Positions 24,127-33,307 of a DNA stretch of 64,000 bases are shown here, in pieces. The notes under the pieces were generated by a model. That model did no database searches and was not told the origin of the DNA. It saw only the letters and a program-made list of their open reading frames with translations. How positions within the stretch are numbered: position 1 is the stretch's first letter; each line of letters starts with the position of its first letter. Position numbers and translations under genes: made by a program. Source of the stretch: Aquisalimonas sp007126095 (GTDB taxonomy: Bacteria > Pseudomonadota > Gammaproteobacteria > Nitrococcales > Aquisalimonadaceae); NCBI RefSeq assembly GCF_048323695.1, contig NZ_JBLWFT010000002.1, positions 284,935 to 348,934 of the forward strand, in the 5' to 3' direction.

Positions 24127-25281
24127 TTACTGGAAACGCAGCATGATGTCGTCGATGACCCGGCCGAAGAAACCGCCCTCTTCACCGTCCTCGAGCGCAA
24201 CCAGTGGGATCTCGGCGATGGTGGCATCGCCAATAGTGACTTCCAGCGTGCCCATCTCGTCGCCGCGTGAGATCGGCGCGACAATGGTGGAGCGCAGGTG
24301 CATGGTGGCTTCCATGTTGTCGTATTCCCTGCGGGGGATGGTCACGTAAAGCGGCTCGTGCAGGCCCACGGCGAGGGTGTCGCTTCCGCCGCGCCACAAC
24401 TTCGGTTCGGCAAGGGCGGTGTCGTGGTCGTAGAGCCGATAGGTGCCGAAGAACCGGAAGCCGTAGCCGAAGAGTGATTGTGTCTGTTGCATGCGGTCCC
24501 GCGCGCTGTCGGTTCCCATGACCACGGAAATCAGCCGCATGTCGTCGCGCTCCGCCGAACTCACCAGGTTGTACCCGGCGCTCTGCGTGTGACCCGTCTT
24601 CAGGCCGTCCACGCTGTCGTCGCGCCAGAGCAGGGAATTGCGGTTGCGCTGCGTGATGTCGTTGAACGTGAATTCCCGCTCCGAATAGAACTGATAGAAC
24701 TCGGGGAAATCGTCAATCATCGCCCGGGCCAGCAGGGCGATGTCCCGGGCTGTGGTGAGCTGGTCCGGGTCGGGCCAGCCGGTGGCATTGGTGAAGTTTG
24801 TGTTCTCCATGCCCAGTTGCTCGGCGTACTGGTTCATGAGCTGGGCAAACGTGTCCTCATTTCCGGCGACATGCTCTGCCAGTGCCACACTGGCATCGTT
24901 ACCGGACTGGATGATCATGCCCCGGAGCAGGTCTTCCACCGCCACGCGGCGGCCGACTTCCAAGAACATCCGGGAGCCGCCCATGCGCCAGGCCTGTTCG
25001 CTAATGGGCACTTCCTCGTCGAGATCGAGCTGGCCTTCACTGATCTCGCTGAACACCACGTACGCCGTCATCAGCTTGACCAGGCTTGCGGGTTCGCGCT
25101 GCTCGTCCGGATCCCGTTCTGACAGGATCTGACCGCTGTCCTTGTCCATCAGGATGTAGCTCGGGGCTCCTATGGACGGTGGTGCCGGGGTCGGCACGGA
25201 GGGCCGGTCGGCCAGGGCAGAGGAGGCCGCCAGGAAAGGCAGGAGCAGCATCAGGGCTAACAGGCGCTGGCGCATGTTCAT
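24127..25281 (-). CDS. dacA: D-alanyl-D-alanine carboxypeptidase (PBP5/6 type)
   Basis: Trims the terminal D-Ala from peptidoglycan pentapeptides, limiting cross-linking and helping to maintain cell shape. The 384 residues start with a signal peptide (RLLALMLLLPFLAASSALA). The catalytic motifs are S66-L-V-K69, SGND and KTGHT, and the C-terminal PBP5-specific beta domain (about 290-365) is followed by an amphipathic helix (GGFFGRVIDDIMLRF) that should anchor it to the inner membrane. Two ATGs two codons apart are possible starts. It sits between rlpA and ybeD in the cell-elongation block. Confidence 0.96.
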   Translation of the reverse strand: MNMRQRLLALMLLLPFLAASSALADRPSVPTPAPPSIGAPSYILMDKDSGQILSERDPDEQREPASLVKLMTAYVVFSEISEGQLDLDEEVPISEQAWRMGGSRMFLEVGRRVAVEDLLRGMIIQSGNDASVALAEHVAGNEDTFAQLMNQYAEQLGMENTNFTNATGWPDPDQLTTARDIALLARAMIDDFPEFYQFYSEREFTFNDITQRNRNSLLWRDDSVDGLKTGHTQSAGYNLVSSAERDDMRLISVVMGTDSARDRMQQTQSLFGYGFRFFGTYRLYDHDTALAEPKLWRGGSDTLAVGLHEPLYVTIPRREYDNMEATMHLRSTIVAPISRGDEMGTLEVTIGDATIAEIPLVALEDGEEGGFFGRVIDDIMLRFQ

Positions 25282-25394
25282 TTCATCCGGTTAAGAAGTT
25301 CTTGCCGGCCACCGAAGGCGGCCGCTTCAAAGGCGCGGCAGAGTAGCACGTCGGTCAGCATCCGCTGCAGTGTAACCCGATGACGACGCTAGAA

Positions 25395-26330
25395 TCAGTT
25401 GGTGATGACGTGACTGTCGCGGAAGCCGGCATTCTGTAACGCATTGGCCGCCTCGTCCAGCGCTTCGCGGCTATCCATCGGGCCGACGCGCACCCTGTGG
25501 ACGCCATCGCTTTCCGAGACTGCCACCGGACGGATGCCGTCCGCCGTCAAGCGTTCCTTCAGCGCCTCCGCGTTCCCCCGCTCGGAAAACGCACCCACCT
25601 GAAGCAGGTAGCCGGCGTCCGTGGCGCCGTTGTCCGCCGCATCCGACTCGGGTTCGTCGTCCTCCGCCGTTGGCCGATCGGGTACGTCCCGTGCCGATGC
25701 AGTGACAGCCGATTCCGAGGAAGGTTCCGAGGGCTCGGACTCCGCCTGCTGTTGCTCACCGCCGTTGTCCTCTGCGGTGGTGGGCGGATTGTCCGGGTCG
25801 AAGGTGTTGCTGAGCGTCTCGATCCGCACGGGCGCGGTGCCGTCGTCGACCATATCGATTCTATCGGCGGCGGCGTACGAGAGATCGATGATTCGGTTGT
25901 CGGCGAACGGGCCGCGGTCATTGACCCGAACGATCACCGACTTGTCGTTGTTCTGATTGGTGACCCGCACGTAAGTGGGCAGGGGCAGCTGCGTGTGGGC
26001 GGCGGTCAGCGTGTACATGTCGTACGGCTCGCCGCTGGATGTGCGGCGCCCATGGAATTTCTTTCCGTACCACGAGGCAATGCCCTCCTCGGTGAAACCG
26101 CGGGCGTCCTCGGACGACATCACCTGATACTGCTGCCCGAACACTTCGTACGTCGCCGGGTTGCCGTAGCGGCTGAGCGGTTCATCCTGGGGCTCGGGTT
26201 CGTCCAGGCCGCTCAGATCGGGCGGGGTGTCCGGGCCGTAGTCTGTATCGTCGTCTGGCTCGTCCAGGGGCGCGGTGGCGCATGCAGTGAGGAACAGGCC
26301 GAGTGCGGCGATGACGAGAAGGCGTGGCAT
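25395..26330 (-). CDS. rlpA: RlpA-like septal-ring lytic transglycosylase lipoprotein
   Basis: Outer-membrane lipoprotein; in Pseudomonas RlpA cleaves glycan strands lacking stem peptides. The 311 residues start with a lipobox signal (ALGLFLTAC). A double-psi beta-barrel domain follows (about 75-165) with GIASWYGKKFHGRRTSSGE, containing the conserved catalytic-type Glu/Asp pair, and VRVNDRGPFADNRIIDLSYAAA. A long acidic, Ser/Pro-rich linker leads to a C-terminal SPOR domain (about 235-311, starting GYLLQVGAF) that binds denuded septal peptidoglycan. It shares its first base region with the mltB stop (26330), so the two genes are coupled. Confidence 0.95.
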   Translation of the reverse strand: MPRLLVIAALGLFLTACATAPLDEPDDDTDYGPDTPPDLSGLDEPEPQDEPLSRYGNPATYEVFGQQYQVMSSEDARGFTEEGIASWYGKKFHGRRTSSGEPYDMYTLTAAHTQLPLPTYVRVTNQNNDKSVIVRVNDRGPFADNRIIDLSYAAADRIDMVDDGTAPVRIETLSNTFDPDNPPTTAEDNGGEQQQAESEPSEPSSESAVTASARDVPDRPTAEDDEPESDAADNGATDAGYLLQVGAFSERGNAEALKERLTADGIRPVAVSESDGVHRVRVGPMDSREALDEAANALQNAGFRDSHVITN

Positions 26331-27337
26331 CAGTCGGTCCCTCGTTGATCACGGATGGCCTCGGCAAGCTGGAACGCTGCCAGGGCATAGAGCGGGCTGT
26401 GGTTGTAACGGGTGATGACGTAGAAGTTGTAGAGCCCTACCCAGTGTTCCGTGCCCTTCGGGCCGTCGAGCTCCAGCAGCACCGCCTCTGCGTCATCAGC
26501 GTAGTCGGCTTCCGGCGTGACGCCAGCGGCACGCAGCTCGCCGATGGTTGTGGTCGGGCGCTGTCCGTCACCCAGGAAGGGCTCCGTATCCACGCCCTCT
26601 TCCACGTGAGCCGGCGAGGCAACCGGCTCGCCCGGGCGCCAGCGGTGCTCCCGGAAGTAGTTGCCGATACTGGCCAGGGCGTCCTCGGTATCGTTCATCA
26701 GGTCGCGCTGCCCGCTGCCGCTGCCGTCCACCGCGTAATGGCGGTAGCTGCTGGAAATGAACTGCGGCATGCCCATGGCCCCGGCGTAGGAACCGCGGAT
26801 GTCGTGCGGGTCCAGCCCTTCCTCGTCGACAAGGAGCAGGAAGTGCTCCAGTTCGCTGCGGAAAAAGCTGGCGCGAGGCGGGTAGTCGAACGCGAGGGTG
26901 TACAGGGCATCCAGCACCCGGTGCTGGCCCGGATGCTGCCCGTAGCGGGTTTCCACGCCGACGATGGCGACAATCACCGCCGGATCCACGCCGAATTCGT
27001 CGTGTACGCCATCGAGAATGGCGCTGTGTTCGTTCCAGAACGTGACGCCTTCCTCGATGCGGTCGTCCTGCAGAAAGATCCGCTGGTAGCGATGCCACGG
27101 CAGCGCTTCTGCCGGCGAGCGAATGGCGTCGATGATGTCCTGCTGATGGCGGGCGTCGCCGAGCAGGGCTTCCACGTCCGACCGTTCGAGCCCGTGTTCG
27201 CTGGTGATGTCGTCGACAAATGCCTGGACGGCAGTGGCGTCAACGGTGTTGGGGGTGTCGGCGGCCGTGCCGGTGGTGGCGGCCAGGGCGGCCAGCATCA
27301 GGGTGACGCGGGTGGCGAGTCTGTGCATGAGGTCCAC
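26330..27337 (-). CDS. mltB: Membrane-bound lytic murein transglycosylase B
   Basis: Cleaves the MurNAc-GlcNAc bond with formation of 1,6-anhydro-MurNAc, feeding the AmpD recycling route. The 335 residues start with a signal peptide (LATRVTLMLAALAATTGTA) that has no lipobox, so this copy is probably periplasmic rather than lipid-anchored. The catalytic glutamate is in IVAIVGVETRYGQ, and GSYAGAMGMPQFISSSYRHYAVDG is the family's substrate-groove motif. Start codons at 27337 and 27328 are both possible. It lies between rodA (71 bp upstream) and rlpA, as in many relatives. Confidence 0.94.
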   Translation of the reverse strand: MDLMHRLATRVTLMLAALAATTGTAADTPNTVDATAVQAFVDDITSEHGLERSDVEALLGDARHQQDIIDAIRSPAEALPWHRYQRIFLQDDRIEEGVTFWNEHSAILDGVHDEFGVDPAVIVAIVGVETRYGQHPGQHRVLDALYTLAFDYPPRASFFRSELEHFLLLVDEEGLDPHDIRGSYAGAMGMPQFISSSYRHYAVDGSGSGQRDLMNDTEDALASIGNYFREHRWRPGEPVASPAHVEEGVDTEPFLGDGQRPTTTIGELRAAGVTPEADYADDAEAVLLELDGPKGTEHWVGLYNFYVITRYNHSPLYALAAFQLAEAIRDQRGTD

Positions 27338-27407
27338 GTACTTCCAGTGTGATCGGTGGCGCTGACCACCGGGTGATCGTCGTGTTGCGGCGACACAATG
27401 GCGCTGC

Positions 27408-28535
27408 TCAGGACGCCCACATCTTCCGGTGGGAGTGTATCGACATGAGAATACCGAAGCCGGCCATCATCGTCACCATGGATGTGCCGCCGTACGACAC
27501 CAGGGGCAGCGGCAGCCCGACTACCGGCATCAGGCCGGAGACCATGCCCATGTTGACGAACACGTAGACGAAGAAGGTCAGGGTAAGGCTGCCGGCGACC
27601 AGGCGGCTGAACGTGTCCTGGGCATTCACGGCGATATACATGCCACGGCCGATGATGAAGAGATAGAGCGCCAGCAGAAGCAAGACTCCCAGAAGTCCGA
27701 ACTCCTCGGCGAATACGGCGAAGATGAAGTCGGTGTGGCGCTCCGGCAGGAACTCGAGTTGTGACTGGGTGCCGTTCAGCCAGCCGCGCCCGTAGATGCC
27801 TCCGGAGCCGATGGCGATGGTGGACTGAATGATGTGGTAGCCCGTGCCCAGCGGGTCCCGTTCCGGGTCGAAGAGGGTCAGGACACGCTGCTTCTGGTAT
27901 TCCCGCATCAGGAACATCCAGAAGACCGGAGCCAGGGCCGCCATGGCGACTAGCACGGTGAGCATCAGGCGCCAGCGCAACCCGGCGAGAAAGAGCACGA
28001 AAAACCCCGATGCGCTGACGAGCAATGACGTGCCCAGATCGGGCTGCAGCACGATCAGTGCAGTCGGCATGGCGATGGCAATCGTGGCCAGGAGCACCTG
28101 GCTCAGCGTTGGCGGCAACGCGCGCATGCTCAGATACCAGGCCACCGCCATGGGGATCGCCAGCTTCATCAGCTCGGCGGGCTGGAAGCGGAACAGACCG
28201 AGATCCAGCCAGCGTTGTGCGCCCTGCCCGGTGGTGCCGACCAGCAGCACCAGCACCAGCATGACCAGGCCGCCGAGGAACACCCACGGCGTCCAGCGTC
28301 GAAGCGTGTCCAGGGGGATCTGCGCCATGACGATCATGCCGGCGAACGCCACGCCCATGCGGATGAGCTGGTTGTGGACGGCGTCCATGGACTGGTTGGT
28401 GGCGCTGTAGAGCGTTGCCAGACCGGCCAGGGACAGCAGCAGCAGGGCGGTGACCAGCGGCACGTCGAGATGCAGGAAGCGCTGCATGATGGACTGCCTC
28501 CCGCGCGGCGTCACCTGGCTCGCCAGCTCAGACAT
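27408..28535 (-). CDS. rodA: SEDS peptidoglycan glycosyltransferase RodA
   Basis: Lipid II polymerase of the elongasome, partner of PBP2. The 375-residue integral membrane protein has about ten helices. Typical SEDS motifs include LQPDLGTSLLVSASGFFVLF (with the catalytic-loop aspartate), YHIIQSTIAIGSGGIYGRGW and FLPERHTDFIFAVFAEEFGL, and the C-terminal PLPLVSYGGTSMVTMM. The start at 28535 lies inside the end of mrdA (8-bp overlap), so synthase and transpeptidase should be produced together. Identification is secure. Confidence 0.97.
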   Translation of the reverse strand: MSELASQVTPRGRQSIMQRFLHLDVPLVTALLLLSLAGLATLYSATNQSMDAVHNQLIRMGVAFAGMIVMAQIPLDTLRRWTPWVFLGGLVMLVLVLLVGTTGQGAQRWLDLGLFRFQPAELMKLAIPMAVAWYLSMRALPPTLSQVLLATIAIAMPTALIVLQPDLGTSLLVSASGFFVLFLAGLRWRLMLTVLVAMAALAPVFWMFLMREYQKQRVLTLFDPERDPLGTGYHIIQSTIAIGSGGIYGRGWLNGTQSQLEFLPERHTDFIFAVFAEEFGLLGVLLLLALYLFIIGRGMYIAVNAQDTFSRLVAGSLTLTFFVYVFVNMGMVSGLMPVVGLPLPLVSYGGTSMVTMMAGFGILMSIHSHRKMWAS

Positions 28536-30411
28536 CGTCGGGCTCCGCCGTCACGTTGCGCAGGTAGGCGTCGATCACCTTCCGGGCGACCGGTGCCGCG
28601 ACCGCGCCGCCGCCGCCGCCGTGCTCCACCAGCACGCTGACGGCGATGCGCGGATCGTCAGCCGGGGCATAGGCGGTGAACAGGGCGTGGTTACGCAGGC
28701 GCCTCTGAACCTCCTCCTCGTCGTACTCCTGATCCTGGCCGAGGCTGAAAACCTGCGATGTGCCCGTCTTGCCGGCGATCCGGTAGTTGATGTTGGTGTT
28801 GATGCCGCGTCCGGTGCCGCGGCTGGAATGCACCACGTCCACCAGCGACTCGTGCACCACATCCCAGAGCTCTTCCTGGGCCAGCGCGATGATCTGCTCC
28901 CGTTCTGGCACCTCGGTCTCGTAGGTCTCGCCGGTGCTCGCGCTGTGGACTGCGCGCAGAACCCGCGGCGGCGCGGCATGACCCCGATTGGCGAGAACCG
29001 TCATGGCGTGGGCGAGCTGCAGTGGTGTGCTCAGGAAATACCCCTGACCGATGGAAGTGATGATGGTCTCACCATGAAACCAGCCTTCACCGCGTGCCGC
29101 GCGCTTCCACTCCCGTGACGGCAGAATGCCCGTCCGCTCCCCGGGGATCCCTGCCCCGGTGCGCTGGCCGAAACCGAACCGCTCCAGGAACGCGGACATC
29201 CGGTCGATGCCGAGGTCGTAGCCCAGCTTGTAGTAGTACACGTCGCAGGATTGGCTCATGGCATCGGCGAAGTCCATGTCACCGTGACCCTGCCGGCGCC
29301 AGCAGCGCCAACGATGGTCGATGTCGTCGATGGAGTAATGGCCGGGGCAGAAAATCGTGTCTTCGGGGTCGAAGATCCCGGCCTCGAGGCCGGCTAGCCC
29401 GATAAACGGCTTGATGGTCGACCCGGGTGGATACTGGCCGCGCACGGCACGGTTGAACAGCGGCCGGTCTGGGTCTTCCTGTAGCGCGGCGTAGGTTGCG
29501 CGATCCACACCGTTGACGAAGATGTTCGGATCGAACGATGGCTTGCTGACCAGCGCCAGAACATCACTGTTGTGTACGTCCATCACCACGATCGAACCGG
29601 ACTCGTCGCCCAGGGCGTCCTCGGCGGCACGCTGCAGGTGGGAGTCCAGCGTGAGTACCATGTCATCGCCCGGGTCGGGCGCCCGGCGCCCGAGTGGCTT
29701 GATGACCCGCCCCAGCGCGTTGGTCTCCACGCGCTCCAGGCCGGCGTGCCCGTGCAGTCGCTCTTCGAACTGGAGTTCGGTGCCACTCTTGCCGATGTGG
29801 CTGCTGCCGCCGTAGCGGCGTGTATCCACCCGTGCCAGCTCGCGCTCGTTAATGCGGCCGACATAGCCGATGGCGTGAGCGGCGTGCTCGCCGTGCGGGT
29901 AATGGCGGCTGAGTCGCGCCTCCACCTCGACGCCGGGGAAGCGGTGTCGGTTGGCGGCGAACGCGGCGACCTCCTTCTCCGTGAGGCGGACCTTGAGCGG
30001 CAGCGCCTCGAAATTGCGCGAGCGACTCCTGAGCTGGCGGAAGCGGTCGATCTCCGTGTCGGAGATGTCGATGGTGCGGGTCAGGTGCGCGAGCATGTCC
30101 TCCATGTCCTGGACCTGCTCGGGGGTGACCAGCAACTGGAAGTTCGGGCGGTTCTCCGCCAGCAGCACGCCGTTGCGGTCGTAGATGAGGCCGCGGTTGG
30201 GCGGGATCGGGACCAGTTTCACGCGGTTGGCCTGGGACAGGCTGGAGTAGCGCTGATGCCCCGCGACCTGCAGTTGGCCCATGCGGCCGCCGATCAGCCC
30301 CATGAGAACCAGTACGCCGGCGCCGGCGATGAAGGATCGCCGGGTGAACTGGCGCTTCTCCTGGCCCTTGTCATGGAGCTGGTTCTGGTCGGCGTTGCCG
30401 TTGCTGGCCAT
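28528..30411 (-). CDS. mrdA: Penicillin-binding protein 2 (elongation transpeptidase)
   Basis: Transpeptidase that cross-links side-wall peptidoglycan with RodA. The 627 residues have a short cytoplasmic tail, one transmembrane helix (SFIAGAGVLVLMGLIGGRMG), a pedestal/dimerisation region (RGLIYDRNGVLLAENRPNF) and the penicillin-binding domain with motifs STIK, SCD and KTGTS. The ATG at 30411 gives the expected short N-terminus; the reading frame continues far upstream through mreD, but that is antisense-free coding shadow. mreD ends 2 bp upstream. It belongs to the mreBCD-mrdAB run. Confidence 0.97.
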   Translation of the reverse strand: MASNGNADQNQLHDKGQEKRQFTRRSFIAGAGVLVLMGLIGGRMGQLQVAGHQRYSSLSQANRVKLVPIPPNRGLIYDRNGVLLAENRPNFQLLVTPEQVQDMEDMLAHLTRTIDISDTEIDRFRQLRSRSRNFEALPLKVRLTEKEVAAFAANRHRFPGVEVEARLSRHYPHGEHAAHAIGYVGRINERELARVDTRRYGGSSHIGKSGTELQFEERLHGHAGLERVETNALGRVIKPLGRRAPDPGDDMVLTLDSHLQRAAEDALGDESGSIVVMDVHNSDVLALVSKPSFDPNIFVNGVDRATYAALQEDPDRPLFNRAVRGQYPPGSTIKPFIGLAGLEAGIFDPEDTIFCPGHYSIDDIDHRWRCWRRQGHGDMDFADAMSQSCDVYYYKLGYDLGIDRMSAFLERFGFGQRTGAGIPGERTGILPSREWKRAARGEGWFHGETIITSIGQGYFLSTPLQLAHAMTVLANRGHAAPPRVLRAVHSASTGETYETEVPEREQIIALAQEELWDVVHESLVDVVHSSRGTGRGINTNINYRIAGKTGTSQVFSLGQDQEYDEEEVQRRLRNHALFTAYAPADDPRIAVSVLVEHGGGGGAVAAPVARKVIDAYLRNVTAEPDDV

Positions 30412-30413
30412 GG

Positions 30414-30902
30414 TTACTGCACACTGAAGCGGCGCCGCACGCCGCGCATGACAACAAATACCCAGGGCCACAGCAGCGTGCCCACCAGCGGCGGCAGCCA
30501 GTACGCGAGCCCGGGCGTGGGGCGGTCGGCCAGGCCGCTGATCCAGGCCTGGACCACGTGTACCAGCAGCAGCAGAAGCAATACGATCCCCGCCTGCTGC
30601 GGCAGTGGGTAGACGCGGATTCGTTGGTGCAGGTGGAGCACCAGGTAGGCCATCAACGCGTAGGCCAGCGCGTGCTGGCCGAGCAAGGTTGCCTGAAGGG
30701 CATCCTGACCGAGCCCGACCAGCCAGGCGAACACCACACCGACGCGATGGGGCACCGCCATGCACCAGTAGATCAGGACCAGCGCCGCCCAGGCGGGCCG
30801 TGCCGGCTGTGCCCAGTCAGGCAGCGGCATGATCGTCAGCGCGTACGCCACGATGATGCTGACGAAGATCACGCCACCCCCCTGGCGGGCCGCCAAAGCC
30901 AT
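30414..30902 (-). CDS. mreD: Rod shape-determining protein MreD
   Basis: Small integral membrane component of the elongasome that bridges MreC and the cytoskeleton. The 162 residues contain five or six hydrophobic segments, beginning VIFVSIIVAYALTIMPLP. The conserved RVGVVFAWLVGLGQDAL and GQHALAYALMAYLVL segments are present, as is the GTLLWPWVFVVMR stretch near the C-terminus. The start at 30902 shares its base with the mreC stop codon, so translation is coupled. It is the usual third gene of mreBCD. Confidence 0.93.
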   Translation of the reverse strand: MALAARQGGGVIFVSIIVAYALTIMPLPDWAQPARPAWAALVLIYWCMAVPHRVGVVFAWLVGLGQDALQATLLGQHALAYALMAYLVLHLHQRIRVYPLPQQAGIVLLLLLLVHVVQAWISGLADRPTPGLAYWLPPLVGTLLWPWVFVVMRGVRRRFSVQ

Positions 30903-31816
30903 CAGCGCGCCTCCTCCCGGGCCAGATCCTCAAGCTCCTGGATCTCGTCCAGCTGCTCCATCTCGTCGTCATCCAGGTCCTCGTCCGGATCCTGGCGCTC
31001 ACGCGTGCGCACCAGCAGCATCTCCCGGCTTCGGTCCAGTTGTGCCAGCGGCCTTGCGGTCACGCGGGCGAAGGCTTCCCCGGGCCGGCGCTCCACTTCC
31101 GTGATCTCTGCCACCGGGTAACCGCGCGGAAACCGCCCGGCAAGCCCGGAGGAGATCAGCAGATCGCCTTCCTCGACGTCGGCGTTGTTGGGCAGGTGGG
31201 GCAGGTCCAGCGCCTGGAGGTTGCCGCCGCCCACGGCGATGGACCGCAGCCCGTTGCGGTTGACTTCTACCGGAATCGCGTGGCTCGGGTCGGTAATCAG
31301 GCGTACCACGGCGCTGGAGCGGCTGACACTGTCCACCTGCCCCATGATGCCGTTGGCGTCGATGACCGCCTGCCCGGTACGGGCGCCGCTGCGCGTGCCC
31401 TTGTCCACCCGGAGCAGGTGTCGGTAGGGATCCAGGTCCACCCGCATGAGTTCGGCGATGAGCACCGATTCTTCCACCTCGTAAGCCGAACCCAGCAACC
31501 CCTGTAGCCGGATGTTCTCGCGCTCGAGCTGATCCAGCCGCTGCAGGCGCGCGTCATTGAGCAGTTGCTGGTCCCGCAGGCGGGCGTTCTCCTCAATGAG
31601 CGCCGAGCGACTGGCAAGCCGTTCGGCGGCGAAGCCGAACAGATCGAAAGGCACGTTGACGGCGTAGTGGACGGGGTGGACCGTCGTCTGAATAGCCGAG
31701 CGCACCGGTTCCGTCAGGTGCTGACGGTGGTCGAGCGACATGAGTCCGGCTGACAGCAATACCAGCAGGATCAGTCGCGTCGTCGCCGATGGGCCCTGAG
31801 CGAATAGTGGTTTGAT
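30902..31816 (-). CDS. mreC: Rod shape-determining protein MreC, apparent ATC start
   Basis: Bitopic periplasmic scaffold of the elongasome. The body is typical: one transmembrane helix (TTRLILLVLLSAGLMSL), a coiled coil (about 65-100) and the two-barrel periplasmic domain with GIMGQVDSVS and ISSGLAGRFPRGYPVA, then an acidic C-terminal tail. The N-terminal family sequence (KPLFAQGPS followed by the helix) is fully encoded, but the codon where MreC proteins have Met is ATC (plus-strand 31814-31816). No ATG, GTG or TTG lies between it and the in-frame TGA seven codons upstream. A TTG at 31759 is the first conventional start, but it removes half of the helix. The 304-residue form is annotated. 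Confidence 0.85.
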   Translation of the reverse strand: MKPLFAQGPSATTRLILLVLLSAGLMSLDHRQHLTEPVRSAIQTTVHPVHYAVNVPFDLFGFAAERLASRSALIEENARLRDQQLLNDARLQRLDQLERENIRLQGLLGSAYEVEESVLIAELMRVDLDPYRHLLRVDKGTRSGARTGQAVIDANGIMGQVDSVSRSSAVVRLITDPSHAIPVEVNRNGLRSIAVGGGNLQALDLPHLPNNADVEEGDLLISSGLAGRFPRGYPVAEITEVERRPGEAFARVTARPLAQLDRSREMLLVRTRERQDPDEDLDDDEMEQLDEIQELEDLAREEAR

Positions 31817-31995
31817 GTCGCTGCCCGTCCGTCAGTAGAAGCTGTCATACACTTGCACCCGATACGGCTTCTGCCGCCGACCGGCCAGTGCCAACAGATT
31901 CGCACTGTCACGAGGAAATCGTCCGTGAATCAGTTCACTAGTACGAGGTCGAACGCTTCGGCAGTCGTGTATCGGGCCGTCAACGCGGCAGCCGG

Positions 31996-33039
31996 TTACT
32001 CGACGGTGAACAGGTCCAGACCCTGTTCGTCCATGAGTTCCAGTGCGCGGCCGCCGCCACGGGCTACGCAGGTCAGCGGGTCATCCGCGACCACGACCGG
32101 CAGCCCGGTCTCTTCCATAATGAGCCGATCCAGGTTGCGCAGCAATGCCCCGCCGCCGGTGATCACGATGCCGCGATCGGCCACGTCCGCACCCAGTTCC
32201 GGGGGCGTCTGCTCCAGGGCCGTTTTCACGGCACCGACAATGCCGGAAAGCGGTTCCTGAAGGGCTTCCAGGATCTCGTTGCTGTTCATGGTGAAGCTAC
32301 GCGGCACGCCCTGGGCGAGGTTGCGGCCCTTGACGTCGATTTCCCGCACCTCGGTGCCGGGGAAGGCCGTGCCGATTTCGTGCTTGATGCGCTCGGCCGT
32401 GGATTCACCGATGAGAATGCCGTAGTTGCGGCGCACGTAGTTGATGATTGCCTCGTCGAAGCGGTCGCCGCCGATGCGCACCGATGCCGAGTAGACGATA
32501 CCGTTCAGGGACAGCACCGCGACTTCCGACGTGCCGCCGCCGATATCCAGCACCATGGATCCGCGCGCCTCGTCCACCGGCATGTTGGCGCCGATGGCGG
32601 CCGCCCGGGGCTCCTCGATGAGGTACGTCTCGCGTGCCCCGGCGCCCACGGCCGACTCCTTGATCGCGCGGCGCTCCACCTGGGTGGAGCCGCAGGGAAC
32701 GCAGACCAGTACCCGCGGGCTGGGCTTGAAGAAACGCGCTTCGTGCACCTTCTTGATGAAGTGCTGCAGCATCTTCTCGGTGACGGTGAAGTCGGCGATG
32801 ACGCCGTCCTTCAGGGGCCGTATGGCGCGGATGTTGCCAGGCGTACGCCCGAGCATGTGTTTCGCCTCGATGCCGACAGCCGCGATGCTCTTGGGGCCGC
32901 CGTCACGATCCTGGCGGATGGCAACCACCGACGGCTCGTTGAGCACGATGCCCTGGCCACGCAGATAAATCAGCGTGTTCGCCGTGCCGAGGTCGATGGA
33001 GAGGTCATTAGAGAAGAGTCCACGAACGCCCTTGAACAT
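31996..33039 (-). CDS. mreB: Actin-like cytoskeletal protein MreB
   Basis: Membrane-associated actin homologue that orients the elongasome. The 347 residues start with the amphipathic FKGVRGLF segment, then phosphate-1 motif SIDLGTANTLIY, the phosphate-2 region VLDIGGGTSEVAVLSL and adenosine-binding ITGGGALLRNLDRLI. Length and motifs are normal. It heads the minus-strand cell-elongation block (mreB-mreC-mreD-mrdA-rodA-mltB-rlpA-dacA-ybeD-lipB) and is divergent from gatCAB. The 179-bp gap to mreC holds no other gene. Confidence 0.98.
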   Translation of the reverse strand: MFKGVRGLFSNDLSIDLGTANTLIYLRGQGIVLNEPSVVAIRQDRDGGPKSIAAVGIEAKHMLGRTPGNIRAIRPLKDGVIADFTVTEKMLQHFIKKVHEARFFKPSPRVLVCVPCGSTQVERRAIKESAVGAGARETYLIEEPRAAAIGANMPVDEARGSMVLDIGGGTSEVAVLSLNGIVYSASVRIGGDRFDEAIINYVRRNYGILIGESTAERIKHEIGTAFPGTEVREIDVKGRNLAQGVPRSFTMNSNEILEALQEPLSGIVGAVKTALEQTPPELGADVADRGIVITGGGALLRNLDRLIMEETGLPVVVADDPLTCVARGGGRALELMDEQGLDLFTVE

Positions 33040-33161
33040 TGCTGGGTCCCGGTATCCTGTCCCGATGAAAACGCCTGATTCGCGTCGGAATTTATTTCTG
33101 CGCGGCCGTCCCGTTCCGTCGGCCGCGGAATCATCGCGATGTCAAGCGCAAGAAGGCCGCT

Positions 33162-33190
33162 AATCTATCAGTGTGCCCAGGCGGCGGCAA
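33162..33190 (-). promoter_or_regulatory. Candidate mreB promoter
   Basis: On the minus strand, TTGCCG (33190-33185) and TAGATT (33167-33162) are spaced by 17 bp, each with four of six consensus bases. Transcription would start near 33155, about 116 bp before the mreB ATG. A nearby perfect TTGACA (33143-33138) has no usable -10. Confidence 0.45.
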
Positions 33191-33245
33191 GCGGAGGGAT
33201 TGGCCTGAAACCCGCGAATTTCGGCGTTTGTGGACGTGTTCACGT

Positions 33246-33274
33246 TTGCGATCGAGCGGCGATTGGCCGACAAT
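33246..33274 (+). promoter_or_regulatory. Candidate gatCAB promoter
   Basis: TTGCGA (33246-33251) and GACAAT (33269-33274) are spaced by exactly 17 bp. Each has four of six consensus bases. The predicted start near 33281 leaves a leader of about 27 nt before the gatC ATG at 33308, within the divergent mreB/gatC intergenic region. Confidence 0.45.
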
Positions 33275-33307
33275 TCCGGTTTTCCCGAGAGCCGTTTCGA
33301 GGAAGCC

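Noticed and set aside
33138..33143. Perfect TTGACA on the minus strand upstream of mreB
   Set aside because: At 16-18 bp it is followed only by GC-rich sequence with no -10 match; the TTGCCG/TAGATT pair nearby is better.
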